Assembly (NCBI GenBank): GCA_041395845.1
Contig: JAWKZS010000011.1
Span: 1 to 64,000, forward strand
Direction: 5' to 3'
DNA length: 64,000 bases
Source: Ch67 sp041395845
GTDB taxonomy: Bacteria > Pseudomonadota > Gammaproteobacteria > Pseudomonadales > Ketobacteraceae
A program made the translations under genes and the position numbers. Shown here one piece after another: positions 1-7,770 of the stretch. Numbering within the stretch: the first letter of the stretch is position 1; the number at the start of each line of letters is the position of its first letter. Below the pieces are notes generated by a model, which was not told where the DNA came from, did no database searches, and saw only the letters and a list, made by a program, of their open reading frames with translations.

Positions 1-267
1 CACCAGCTCGTAAGGCGCGTTCAGTTCCTTGATGGTCTTGGCATCAACTTCCACGTTCAGCTTGTCGTCGATGATGAGTTCAACCCCCATCTGACCGAGC
101 AACTCGATCATGGTGGTGATGTCCTGCAGGTGCGGCAGGTTGCAGACCTTGGTCGGCTCGCTGGCCAGCAGCGTTGCAGCCAGCACCGGCAAGGCGGAAT
201 TCTTGGCGCCGGACATGCGCACTTCACCGTCGAGCGCTCTGCCCCCGGTGATGATCAGTTTATCCAT
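1..267 (-). CDS. murA: UDP-N-acetylglucosamine 1-carboxyvinyltransferase, N-terminal part (cut by window edge)
   Basis: First committed step of peptidoglycan synthesis: transfers enolpyruvate from PEP to UDP-GlcNAc in the cytoplasm. Only the first 89 codons lie in the window. The start MDKLIITGG and the SGAKNS motif with Lys22, the conserved catalytic/substrate-binding lysine, identify the family. The active-site cysteine loop falls outside the window. It is the last gene of the minus-strand run mlaF-mlaE-mlaD-mlaB-ibaG-murA and starts 15 bases after the ibaG stop, so it is probably co-transcribed. The same ibaG-murA pairing is found in E. coli. Confidence 0.95.
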   Translation of the reverse strand, partial: MDKLIITGGRALDGEVRMSGAKNSALPVLAATLLASEPTKVCNLPHLQDITTMIELLGQMGVELIIDDKLNVEVDAKTIKELNAPYELV

Positions 268-282
268 GATGTGGCCTCGTGA

Positions 283-546
283 TCAGAGCCCGGGAACACC
301 CAGTTTCTTCTGGGTTGCCCATTCGGTGGGAGTATAGGTATGCATGCTGACCGCATGGAGTTCGCCGCTGGCGATGAGTTCATTCAGGCAGCCATAAACC
401 AGCTGCTGCTTTTTAACCGGGCGCAAGCCCTCAAAGGCGGGAGAAACGACAGCAACCACGCACTTGTTGCCGTCCAGGCGCACAAGGGCTTCGGCATCCG
501 CGATACCGGCTTCCAGACGTTGCTTGATGTCTTCTGCACTAATCAT
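283..546 (-). CDS. ibaG: BolA-family protein IbaG
   Basis: Small BolA/IbaG protein of 87 residues, a family that binds [2Fe-2S] clusters together with monothiol glutaredoxins and is linked to acid stress in E. coli. The reading frame stays open upstream, but the ATG giving MISAEDIKQRLEAG matches the normal family start and length. The conserved C-terminal region with HAVSMHTYTPTEW carries the histidines used as cluster ligands in the family. It lies between mlaB and murA on the same strand as in E. coli, which supports the assignment. Its exact cellular role is not evident from the sequence. Confidence 0.9.
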   Translation of the reverse strand: MISAEDIKQRLEAGIADAEALVRLDGNKCVVAVVSPAFEGLRPVKKQQLVYGCLNELIASGELHAVSMHTYTPTEWATQKKLGVPGL

Positions 547-690
547 CTTAGGATTTACTCTACAGAGGCTCAGTCGAGCCGTTAGCAATCAGGGTCGCGT
601 ATTGTAAACAAATCCGGCAGCAAAAGCAGTTGCAGATCAGGGCAGAACCCTGATGGATTGTGATCCTTTGGGGCAGATAGGGGCGGGTCA

Positions 691-984
691 CTAACTGTTC
701 AGGAGTTGCTCCAGACCGCTGACCCGGCTGACATCCCGCATCTTGTCCGGCATGTTGACGACCTTGAGCTGCTTGCCCAGCTGCTCGGCCTTGCGCATCC
801 AGCTCAGCACCACCGACACCCCCACGCTTCCGACATCGGTCGCGCCCTGCAGATCCACGGTCACCGGGCTGTTCAGGGTCTGCAGCAGCGCCTCACCCTG
901 GGCGCGCAGGCTGACCGCATTGGCCACCTGCATGTCACCTTCCACCGCCATGCAGCCATCATCCACGCGGACAATCTTACTCAC
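691..984 (-). CDS. mlaB: STAS-domain protein MlaB of the phospholipid ABC transporter
   Basis: Cytoplasmic STAS-domain subunit (97 aa) that binds the MlaF ATPase and is needed for activity of the MlaFEDB inner-membrane complex. The start is taken as a GTG at 984 that overlaps the end of mlaD (the mlaD stop is at 977-979), a translational-coupling arrangement. This gives MSKIVRVDDGCMAVEGD. The segment VDLQGATDVGSVGVSVVLSW is the STAS core with the conserved Ser. In E. coli mlaC sits between mlaD and mlaB; here mlaD and mlaB overlap, so there is no room for it. Confidence 0.85.
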   Translation of the reverse strand: MSKIVRVDDGCMAVEGDMQVANAVSLRAQGEALLQTLNSPVTVDLQGATDVGSVGVSVVLSWMRKAEQLGKQLKVVNMPDKMRDVSRVSGLEQLLNS

Positions 985-1465
985 CGCTGTCACCCTCGCT
1001 GACCTTGCCGACCACAAACTTGGCGATCAGGTCTTCCAGCACCAGGGCAGACTGGGTGTTGACGATTTCATCGCCTTCCTTGAGGTTGTCGTCTTCAGCA
1101 CCCACCATCAGGCCGATATATTTCTCGCCAAGCACGCCGGCGGTCAGGATCGAGGCTGAGGAGTCCACCGACAGGTTGTTCACGCTCTTGTAGATATCCA
1201 TCTCGACCACACCGACAAAGTCATCATGATCCAGGTAGATATTGGATACGCGGCCAATCACCACACCGGCCATGGTGACCTTGGCCCGGGCAGTCAACCC
1301 GCCGATGTTTTCAAACTTGGCCTTGATACGGTAGGTTTCCTCGCCGCTTTCCATGCTCAGACCACTCACCCGCAGAGCCAGGAATACCAGCGCCAGCACC
1401 CCTGCCAGCATGAAAGCGCCAACGGTCAATTCCAGGGTTCGCATACGCATTTCAAAGATCTCCAA
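977..1465 (-). CDS. mlaD: MCE-domain substrate-binding protein MlaD
   Basis: Membrane-anchored MCE protein (162 aa) that forms the hexameric lipid-binding ring of the MlaFEDB transporter on the periplasmic side. One N-terminal transmembrane segment (about residues 14-33) is followed by a single MCE domain beginning near YRIKAKFENIGGL, with the typical VTMAGVVIGRVSNIYLD stretch. The start overlaps the 3' end of mlaE by 14 bases; a second in-frame ATG five codons later (MRMRTLELTVG) is an equally good start. Length is normal for gammaproteobacterial MlaD. Confidence 0.93.
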   Translation of the reverse strand: MEIFEMRMRTLELTVGAFMLAGVLALVFLALRVSGLSMESGEETYRIKAKFENIGGLTARAKVTMAGVVIGRVSNIYLDHDDFVGVVEMDIYKSVNNLSVDSSASILTAGVLGEKYIGLMVGAEDDNLKEGDEIVNTQSALVLEDLIAKFVVGKVSEGDSGE

Positions 1466-2234
1466 ACATGACAGCGGTTAACAGGAAGTCGAGGCCAAGG
1501 ACGGCCAGGGATGCATACACCACCGTACGGGTGGTGGAACGGCTGATACCTTCCGAGGTGGGCACCGTGTCATAGCCCTGGAATACTGCGATCCAGGTCA
1601 CCACGATCCCGAACACCACACTCTTGATGAAGCCATTCATGACGTCTTCACCCCATTCGACAGAATCCTGCATGTTGGCCCAGAAAGAGCCTTCATCGAC
1701 GCCCAGCCAGGGTACGCCGACCAGATAGCCGCCCCAGATACCCACGGCAGAAAAGATGATGGCCAGCGTCGGCATGCAGAAGAAGCCGGCCCAGAACCGT
1801 GGCGCAATGATGCGACGCAGGGGATCGACACCGATCATTTCCATGCTGGCCAGCTGCTCGGTGGCTTTCATCAGGCCGATCTCGGCGGTCAGAGCAGAAC
1901 CGGCCCGTCCGGCAAACAGCAGTGCAGCCACCACCGGACCCAGTTCCCGCAACAGACTCAACGCCACCATCTGACCCAGCGCCTGCTCGCTGCCAAACCG
2001 GTTCAGAATGTTGTAGCCCTGCAGGGCCAACACCATCCCGATGAACAGACCAGACACCACGATGATCACCAGCGACAGCACGCCCACGGCATAGATCTGG
2101 CGGATGGTCAGCGGCACGTTGGTACGGAAATTGGGCAATGCCCACAAGGCATGGAACAGAAACAGACCGGAACGGCCGATGGCTTCGAGAAATTCGACAC
2201 CCCTTCGCCCGAAACGCTGGATGCGCTGAATCAT
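1452..2234 (-). CDS. mlaE: Phospholipid ABC transporter permease MlaE
   Basis: Inner-membrane permease (260 aa) of the Mla system, which maintains outer-membrane lipid asymmetry. The protein has an N-terminal amphipathic interface helix, then about five hydrophobic segments, and the MlaE-family signature region LLRELGPVVAALLFAGRAGSALTAEIG, where the E and R/G residues contact the ATPase. It overlaps mlaF by 4 bases upstream and mlaD downstream, so it is part of one tightly coupled transcript. Length and composition are ordinary for the family. Confidence 0.95.
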   Translation of the reverse strand: MIQRIQRFGRRGVEFLEAIGRSGLFLFHALWALPNFRTNVPLTIRQIYAVGVLSLVIIVVSGLFIGMVLALQGYNILNRFGSEQALGQMVALSLLRELGPVVAALLFAGRAGSALTAEIGLMKATEQLASMEMIGVDPLRRIIAPRFWAGFFCMPTLAIIFSAVGIWGGYLVGVPWLGVDEGSFWANMQDSVEWGEDVMNGFIKSVVFGIVVTWIAVFQGYDTVPTSEGISRSTTRTVVYASLAVLGLDFLLTAVMFGDL

Positions 2235-3046
2235 TTGCTGGTCCCCCGCAGGAAATCATCCGCCAGCGGGCGGGCCGGATAATGGAAAGGCACCGGCCCG
2301 TCCGGAAGGCCTTGCATGAACTGGCGCACGCGGGGCAGATCGGAATTCATGACTTCCTCGGAAGTGCCTTCACCAATGACCTCGCCATCGGCAATCACAT
2401 AGATATAGTCGGCGATGCTCGCGGTTTCATGCACGTCGTGGGAAACCACGATACTGGTATGGCCAAGGGCATCATTGAGCAGCCGGATCAGCTGCACCAC
2501 CACCCCCATCGCCATCGGGTCCTGACCCGCGAAAGGTTCGTCATACATGACCAGCTCAGGGTCCAGCGCGATGGCCCGCGCCAGCGCCGCCCGCCGCGCC
2601 ATGCCGCCGGACAGCTCGCTGGGCATCAGATCCCGGGCGCCACGCAAGCCCACTGCCTGCAGCTTCATCATCACCAGATCGCGGATCATGTCATCCGGCA
2701 GATTGGTATGGACTCGCAGGGGAAAGGCCACGTTTTCGAATACAGACAGGTCGGTGAACAGCGCCCCGCTCTGGAACAGCATGCCCATCTTGCTGCGCAC
2801 CTCAAACAATTCATGACGGGAAAGCCTGGGGATGCTGTGACCATCCACAATGATGTCGCCCTGATCCGGCTTGAGCTGGCCGCCAATCAACCGCAACAGG
2901 GTGGTCTTGCCAGTGCCGCTGGGGCCCATGATGGCAGTCACCTTGCCCTTGCGAATGCGGATATTCACGTTCTTGTAGATCGCCCGCTCGCCCCGGTAAA
3001 AGGACATATTGCGGATTTCGACGTAGTTTTCTGAATCGGACGACAT
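2231..3046 (-). CDS. mlaF: Phospholipid ABC transporter ATPase MlaF
   Basis: Cytoplasmic ATPase (271 aa) of the Mla lipid transporter. Visible are the Walker A motif GPSGTGKTT (residues 41-49), the signature LSGGM (145-149), Walker B ending in MYDEP with Asp169/Glu170, and the switch His in VVSHDV. I chose the ATG at 3046 because AGGA lies 5 bases upstream. A GTG at 3067 would add seven residues without a ribosome site. First gene of the operon, divergent from yrbG. The C-terminal tail after the ABC core (PFHYPARPL) resembles the extension that clasps the neighbouring MlaF/MlaB in E. coli. Confidence 0.95.
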   Translation of the reverse strand: MSSDSENYVEIRNMSFYRGERAIYKNVNIRIRKGKVTAIMGPSGTGKTTLLRLIGGQLKPDQGDIIVDGHSIPRLSRHELFEVRSKMGMLFQSGALFTDLSVFENVAFPLRVHTNLPDDMIRDLVMMKLQAVGLRGARDLMPSELSGGMARRAALARAIALDPELVMYDEPFAGQDPMAMGVVVQLIRLLNDALGHTSIVVSHDVHETASIADYIYVIADGEVIGEGTSEEVMNSDLPRVRQFMQGLPDGPVPFHYPARPLADDFLRGTSK

Positions 3047-3093
3047 GAGTTTCCTGCTGGATGACACGCAAGTCCCTGACGGGTAAAGGCGGC

Positions 3094-3122
3094 ACTATAG
3101 CATCCTGGCCGGTAAAGGAAAA
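3094..3122 (-). promoter_or_regulatory. Candidate promoter of the mla operon
   Basis: On the minus strand a TATAGT hexamer (3094-3099) preceded by TGC forms an extended -10. A weak -35 (TTTTCC, 3117-3122) lies exactly 17 bases upstream. The site is 48 bases before the mlaF start codon. Pattern match only. Confidence 0.4.
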
Positions 3123-3192
3123 ATGCGGAACCTCGCTTGCGTGACGCAGTCTTTCTCATTACATTGCAGGCCCTTCCCTGAACCCTTTTGCT

Positions 3193-4173
3193 ATGGCGGA
3201 TACCGATATGCTGCTTGCCTTTGCTGCGATCATCGCGGGACTGGTGTTACTGGTGTGGAGTTCGGACAAATTCGTTGACGGAGCGGTCGGCCTGGCGGAA
3301 AGCTCCGGCATTTCCAAAGCCATGATCGGCCTGACCATCGTCGCCATCGGCACATCGGCCCCCGAGATCGTCGTTTCCATCATGTCCGCGCTGGCGGAGT
3401 CGCCGCAACTGGCATTCGGCAATGCGGTGGGCTCCAACATCGCCAACATGGGACTGGTACTGGGCATAACAGCGCTGATTGCCGCCCTGCCGGTCAAACA
3501 GGGCCTGCTGAAAGAAGACCTGCCTGCCCTGCTGGCGGTCACCGCGGCCGCAGGATTCCTGCTTTACGATCAACTGCTCAGTCAGAATGACGGCTTCGCC
3601 ATGATTGCCATGCTGGCGGCACTGATGCTGTTGATGATCCGCTACAAGAAAGAGCACGCCGACGAGCTGATCGATCCGGCCGAGGCCGCCGAAATCCCCG
3701 ATATCAGCCTCAAGGCATCCATTGTCTGGTTTGTCATCGGCCTGGTGGTGCTGGTTGCTGCCTCTCGCCTGCTGGTGTGGGGTGCCATCGAGGTTGCCCG
3801 GGCACTCGACGTCAGCGAAATCGTCATCGGCCTGACCATCGTCGCGGTTGGCACCAGTCTGCCGGAACTGGCCGCATCAGTGGCCAGTGCCCTGCGCAAG
3901 CATCATGATATCGCCCTGGGCAACATCGTCGGCTCCAACATTTTCAATCTGATCGCCGTACTGCCGGCGGCCGCCGTGATCTACCCGATCGAGATCAGCC
4001 AGCATGAATTCATACGCGATTATGGCAGCATGGTGGGCATCACCCTGCTCCTGACCGTCTTTATTCTGTGGCCACGCAAGACACGCCAGCTGTCGAAAGT
4101 CGAGGGCGGCCTGCTGCTGTCCTGCTACGTGGCCTATCTGGTGATGCTGTACCGGGACACCGTGCAGGTCTGA
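3193..4173 (+). CDS. yrbG: Calcium/sodium antiporter (CaCA family, YrbG-like)
   Basis: Inner-membrane cation exchanger (326 aa). The two homologous halves carry the alpha-repeat motifs of the CaCA family: GLTIVAIGTSAPEIVVS with GNAVGSNIANMGLVLG in the first half, and GLTIVAVGTSLPELAAS with GNIVGSNIFNLIAVL in the second. About ten hydrophobic helices are separated by a charged loop (RYKKEHADELIDPAEAAE). It is divergent from mlaF and upstream of kdsD, exactly as in E. coli. A second ATG five codons in (3208) has a better upstream GGCGGA and may be the true start. Confidence 0.92.
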   Translation: MADTDMLLAFAAIIAGLVLLVWSSDKFVDGAVGLAESSGISKAMIGLTIVAIGTSAPEIVVSIMSALAESPQLAFGNAVGSNIANMGLVLGITALIAALPVKQGLLKEDLPALLAVTAAAGFLLYDQLLSQNDGFAMIAMLAALMLLMIRYKKEHADELIDPAEAAEIPDISLKASIVWFVIGLVVLVAASRLLVWGAIEVARALDVSEIVIGLTIVAVGTSLPELAASVASALRKHHDIALGNIVGSNIFNLIAVLPAAAVIYPIEISQHEFIRDYGSMVGITLLLTVFILWPRKTRQLSKVEGGLLLSCYVAYLVMLYRDTVQV

Positions 4174-4228
4174 CACTGCCTTTATCTTGGTTTACACTGC
4201 AGCGATTACGCGATACGGGAACCCCCTA

Positions 4229-5197
4229 ATGAGTGTTGACTTCATTCGTTCCGGCCGCCGGGTAGTGGATATCGAAGCCGCCGCCACCCAGGCGCTCCAT
4301 CAACGCATCGACGCCAGCTTCCAGCGTGCTTGCGAAATCATCCTGGCCTGCAAGGGCCGCGTGATCGTTACCGGCATGGGCAAATCCGGCCATATCGGCA
4401 ACAAGATCGCTGCCACCCTGGCCAGTACCGGCACCCCGTCCTTCTTCGTGCATCCCGGCGAAGCCAGCCATGGTGATCTGGGCATGATCAAGGGCGAAGA
4501 CGTGGTGATCGCCATTTCCAACTCCGGCAAAACCGACGAAGTCCTGTCAATCCTGCCCGTCATCAAGCGCAAGGGCGCTCCGCTGATCAGCATGACCGGT
4601 GTGCCGACCTCGCCCCTGGCCACCCAGGCGGATGTGAATCTGGACGTATCCGTACAGGAAGAAGCCTGCCCGCTGGGCCTGGCCCCCACCGCCAGCACCA
4701 CTGCGACCCTGGTCATGGGCGATGCTCTGGCCGTGGCACTGCTGGAAGCCCGCGGTTTCACCGCTGACGACTTTGCCCTGTCCCATCCCGGCGGCAGCCT
4801 GGGCCGACGCCTGCTGCTACTGGTGGAAAGCATCATGCGCACCGGCAAGGACATCCCGCTGGTGAACGCCAGCGCCACCGTGAGCGAAGCCCTGCTTGAA
4901 ATGAGCGGCAAGGGCTTGGGCATGACCGGCATTATTGATGACAGCGGCACCCTGGTCGGCGTGTTCACCGACGGCGATCTGCGCCGGGGCCTGGATCACG
5001 GACTGGACATCAAGACCGGCCTGATCCGCGACGCCATGACAAAGAACCCCAAAACCGTCCACGCCCACATCCTGGCAGTGGAGGCCCTGAACCTGATGGA
5101 TCAGAAGAAAATCACCGCCCTGATGGTGGTGGACAATGACAACAAGCCCGTGGGCGCGCTCAACATGCATGACCTGCTGCGCGCCGGTGTAATGTGA
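4229..5197 (+). CDS. kdsD: Arabinose-5-phosphate isomerase KdsD
   Basis: Converts ribulose 5-phosphate to arabinose 5-phosphate, the first step of Kdo synthesis for lipopolysaccharide. The 322-residue protein has an N-terminal SIS domain (GMGKSGH at 49-55, SNSGKTDE at 97-104) followed by two CBS motifs in the last ~120 residues, the standard KdsD layout. The frame is open a little further upstream, but the ATG giving MSVDFIRSGRRV matches the family start. Its last codons overlap kdsC (GTGA), so the two Kdo genes are translationally coupled. Confidence 0.96.
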   Translation: MSVDFIRSGRRVVDIEAAATQALHQRIDASFQRACEIILACKGRVIVTGMGKSGHIGNKIAATLASTGTPSFFVHPGEASHGDLGMIKGEDVVIAISNSGKTDEVLSILPVIKRKGAPLISMTGVPTSPLATQADVNLDVSVQEEACPLGLAPTASTTATLVMGDALAVALLEARGFTADDFALSHPGGSLGRRLLLLVESIMRTGKDIPLVNASATVSEALLEMSGKGLGMTGIIDDSGTLVGVFTDGDLRRGLDHGLDIKTGLIRDAMTKNPKTVHAHILAVEALNLMDQKKITALMVVDNDNKPVGALNMHDLLRAGVM

Positions 5198-5739
5198 CCG
5201 AGCCCTTGCCAATGAAAGATACGCTGCGCAAACGCGCCCAGGCCATCAAACTGGTGGCTTTCGACATCGACGGAGTCATGACCGATGGCCGTCTGTACTA
5301 CACCGATTTCGGCAACGAGACCAAGGCCTTCAACGTCAAGGACGGTCTGGGTCTGAAGCTGCTACGTTCCACCGGCGTAGAGATCGCGATCATCACTGGC
5401 CGTACATCTGAACTGGTTAAAAAGCGCGCCAGCGACCTGAAGATCGACAAGCTGATCCAGGGGCGGGAAGACAAGATCGTCGCCCTCAAGGAAATGATGG
5501 AACCGCTTGGACTGACACCCGATCAGGTTGCCTACATGGGCGACGACCTGCCCGACCTGTCCGCCATCCGCTTTGCCGGCATTGGCGTAGCCGTGGCCGA
5601 CGCCCTGCCCATCGTGCGCCAGCACGCCGACCTGGTGATGACCAAAGGCGGTGGCGATGGTGCGGTACGGGAATTCTGCGAGTGGCTGATGACCGCCCAG
5701 GGTACCTGGGATCGCATCGTTGAAGGCTATCTGGGATGA
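5194..5739 (+). CDS. kdsC: 3-deoxy-D-manno-octulosonate-8-phosphate phosphatase KdsC
   Basis: HAD-superfamily phosphatase that releases Kdo from Kdo 8-phosphate. The catalytic motif FDIDGVMTDG supplies the two aspartates (Asp24, Asp26 if the GTG start is used), ITGRTSE is motif II and YMGDDLPDL is the metal-binding motif. The protein has 181 residues from a GTG that overlaps the kdsD stop; an ATG at 5212 would give 175 residues. It lacks a cap domain, as KdsC tetramers do. It is followed immediately by lptC with an ATGA overlap. Confidence 0.95.
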   Translation: MTEPLPMKDTLRKRAQAIKLVAFDIDGVMTDGRLYYTDFGNETKAFNVKDGLGLKLLRSTGVEIAIITGRTSELVKKRASDLKIDKLIQGREDKIVALKEMMEPLGLTPDQVAYMGDDLPDLSAIRFAGIGVAVADALPIVRQHADLVMTKGGGDGAVREFCEWLMTAQGTWDRIVEGYLG

Positions 5740-6308
5740 CCCAGAATCTGCAGTCGCTGTTGACCAGCCTGCTATTGGGTGCCTTCGTGATCGCCCTGCT
5801 CGGCTATTCGGACTGGGAAAGCTGGTTCGAATCCGAGAGCAGCGCCACAGGCGAGGACACCCAGCCCGACCTGATCACCTACCAGGTGGAACAGATCCGT
5901 TTCAACAAGGAAGGTCAGAAACATTTCCTGCTCCGCGCCGAGCAGATCCAGCAGTTTCTCGATGCCGATCGCAACCTGATCATCCGCCCGGACCTCACCC
6001 TGTTTCAGGGGCAGGCGCCCGCCTGGAAAACCACCGCCAGCGAAGGCAGCTCCGACGCGCTGGGCGAAGAAATCCACCTGCGCGGCAATGTCACCATCGA
6101 ACAGCAGGGCCGAACCAATCCGGCCACCCTGGAAACTGACACCCTGACCCTGTCGGCAACCGCGTCCCGGGCCACTACGGAAGACCGGGTTTTCATTCGC
6201 CAGCATGGCATTTACATCGAGGCACTGGGCCTCGAAGCGGACTTGAACAATAATCAGATCACCTTGAAGAGCCAGGTAACCAGCATTTATGAACCCGAAA
6301 AATCCTGA
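5736..6308 (+). CDS. lptC: LPS export ABC transporter periplasmic protein LptC
   Basis: Bitopic inner-membrane protein (190 aa) that takes LPS from LptB2FG and passes it to LptA. One N-terminal transmembrane helix (about residues 7-23) is followed by a periplasmic LptC/OstA-like beta domain (TYQVEQIRFNKEGQKHF, GEEIHLRGNVTIEQ). The start ATG overlaps the kdsC stop, and the 3' end overlaps lptA by 20 bases. Sequence conservation in this family is low, but the position between kdsC and lptA is decisive. Confidence 0.94.
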   Translation: MTQNLQSLLTSLLLGAFVIALLGYSDWESWFESESSATGEDTQPDLITYQVEQIRFNKEGQKHFLLRAEQIQQFLDADRNLIIRPDLTLFQGQAPAWKTTASEGSSDALGEEIHLRGNVTIEQQGRTNPATLETDTLTLSATASRATTEDRVFIRQHGIYIEALGLEADLNNNQITLKSQVTSIYEPEKS

Positions 6309-6861
6309 GTGGCTCGCGCTGCTGCTGGCGCTGTTGCTGACACCCGCATGGGCACTGGAAAGCGATCGCCTGCAACCACTGAAAATCGTGGCGGACAGCG
6401 CCACCCTGGACGAAAAGGACGGTACTGCCACCTATCAGGGCAATGTCGTACTGACCCAGGGCAGCCTGAAGATCAGCGCCCAGCGCCTGCACATATCCAC
6501 CGAGCAGGGCAAAGTGAACCTGGTGAGCGCCGAGGGCAAACCAGCGCAATTTTCCCAGCAACCGGCGGCGAACCAGCCAGCCGTCACTGCCACCGCCCTC
6601 ACCATCGACTACCAGGTGAAAGACCAAACCCTGGTGCTGCGCCGCAAAGCCTCAGTGGTGCAGAACGAAAACGTGTTCAAGGGTGAGGAAATCACCTACG
6701 AAATCCAGAGCCAGCGCCTGCGGGCCGAAGGCCAGACCAAGGACACCCCCAAGGGTGAGGCCGGTACCGGGCGGGTGGAAATGATCCTGCCATCAGCAGC
6801 CGACATTGCGCCACAAGGCACTACACCCCCTGCAGAAGAGCCAGCGAAACCCGCACCATGA
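6289..6861 (+). CDS. lptA: LPS transport periplasmic protein LptA
   Basis: Soluble periplasmic protein (190 aa) that forms the beta-jellyroll bridge carrying LPS from LptC to LptD. It has a signal peptide (hydrophobic residues ~8-20, likely cleavage after TPAWA), then the OstA-type repeats (IVADSATLDEKDGTATYQGNVVLTQGSLKI). The C-terminal 40 residues are proline/alanine-rich. The reading frame starts inside the end of lptC and ends overlapping lptB by 4 bases, indicating coupled translation of lptCAB. Confidence 0.95.
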   Translation: MNPKNPEWLALLLALLLTPAWALESDRLQPLKIVADSATLDEKDGTATYQGNVVLTQGSLKISAQRLHISTEQGKVNLVSAEGKPAQFSQQPAANQPAVTATALTIDYQVKDQTLVLRRKASVVQNENVFKGEEITYEIQSQRLRAEGQTKDTPKGEAGTGRVEMILPSAADIAPQGTTPPAEEPAKPAP

Positions 6862-7583
6862 CCCGACTCACAGCATCTCATCTGGCCAAAGCCTACAAGG
6901 GCCGCAAAGTGGTGGAAGATGTTTCCATCTCCATTGAAAGCGGTCAGATCGTGGGCCTGCTGGGCCCCAACGGTGCCGGCAAGACCACCTGTTTCTACAT
7001 GATCATCGGCATTATTCCCCAGGACAAGGGCCGCATCCTGATCGATGAAACCGACATCACCCATCTGCCCATGCATGGTCGCGCTGCCCGCGGCATCGGC
7101 TACCTGCCCCAGGAAGCCAGCGTATTCCGCCGCCTGAAAGTGCGCGAAAATATCATGGCCATCCTGCAGACCCGCAAGGACCTGAGCAAAAAGCAGCGCC
7201 AGGAAAAACTGGAGCAGCTGCTGCAGGAATTCCATATCGGCCACATTGCCGAATCCCTTGGTCAGGCCCTGTCCGGCGGTGAACGCCGCCGGGTGGAAAT
7301 CGCCCGCGCCCTGGCCACCGATCCCGCCTTCATCCTGCTGGACGAACCCTTCGCCGGCGTCGATCCGATCTCGGTGGCGGACATCAAACAGATCATTACT
7401 CACCTCAAGGAACGGGGTATCGGCGTACTGATTACCGACCACAACGTGCGCGATACCCTGGATATCTGCGAAAAGGCCTACATCGTCAGCGAAGGCCACA
7501 TCATTGCCGAAGGCGAGCCCGCGCTGATCCTGCAAAACCAGAAAGTCCGGGACGTTTATCTGGGCCAGCAATTCCATATGTAA
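6858..7583 (+). CDS. lptB: LPS export ABC transporter ATPase LptB
   Basis: Cytoplasmic ATPase (241 aa) that powers LPS extraction with LptF/LptG, which are encoded outside this window. Walker A is GPNGAGKTT (36-44), the signature is LSGGERRR and Walker B runs FILLDEPFAGVDP, followed by ITDHNVRDTL with the switch His. Length equals E. coli LptB. It ends the kdsD-kdsC-lptC-lptA-lptB run; rpoN follows after a 187-base gap that carries promoter-like signals. Confidence 0.97.
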   Translation: MTRLTASHLAKAYKGRKVVEDVSISIESGQIVGLLGPNGAGKTTCFYMIIGIIPQDKGRILIDETDITHLPMHGRAARGIGYLPQEASVFRRLKVRENIMAILQTRKDLSKKQRQEKLEQLLQEFHIGHIAESLGQALSGGERRRVEIARALATDPAFILLDEPFAGVDPISVADIKQIITHLKERGIGVLITDHNVRDTLDICEKAYIVSEGHIIAEGEPALILQNQKVRDVYLGQQFHM

Positions 7584-7600
7584 AAGTTCTAAGCGAAATC

Positions 7601-7640
7601 AGGCATGTAAATTGCTTTGCCGCCACTTCGCTCTTACAAT
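7601..7640 (+). promoter_or_regulatory. Candidate sigma-54 (-24/-12) promoter overlapping a sigma-70-like promoter upstream of rpoN
   Basis: The bases AGGCATGTAAATTGCT (7601-7616) fit the consensus TGGCACG-N4-TTGCW with GG (7602-7603) and GC (7614-7615) in correct register and two mismatches. The TTGCTT of the same element (7612-7617) also lies 17 bases upstream of TACAAT (7635-7640), a plausible sigma-70 -35/-10 pair. The overlap would allow sigma-54 to affect its own gene. This is a pattern match only. Confidence 0.45.
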
Positions 7641-7770
7641 GGAATTGGAGTGCACCCGGTTAATCGAAGTAAGCCATTGATACTGGATACAATTTGATTG
7701 ACGAAAAACGCGGGGGGACATTACCGTCACCGTCATGTAACAGCAGCATTTCCGGATGTAGCAGGTCGCA

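Noticed and set aside
2138..3034. A 298-codon frame opposite mlaF
   Set aside because: Shadow of a clear ABC ATPase gene; no recognisable domain.
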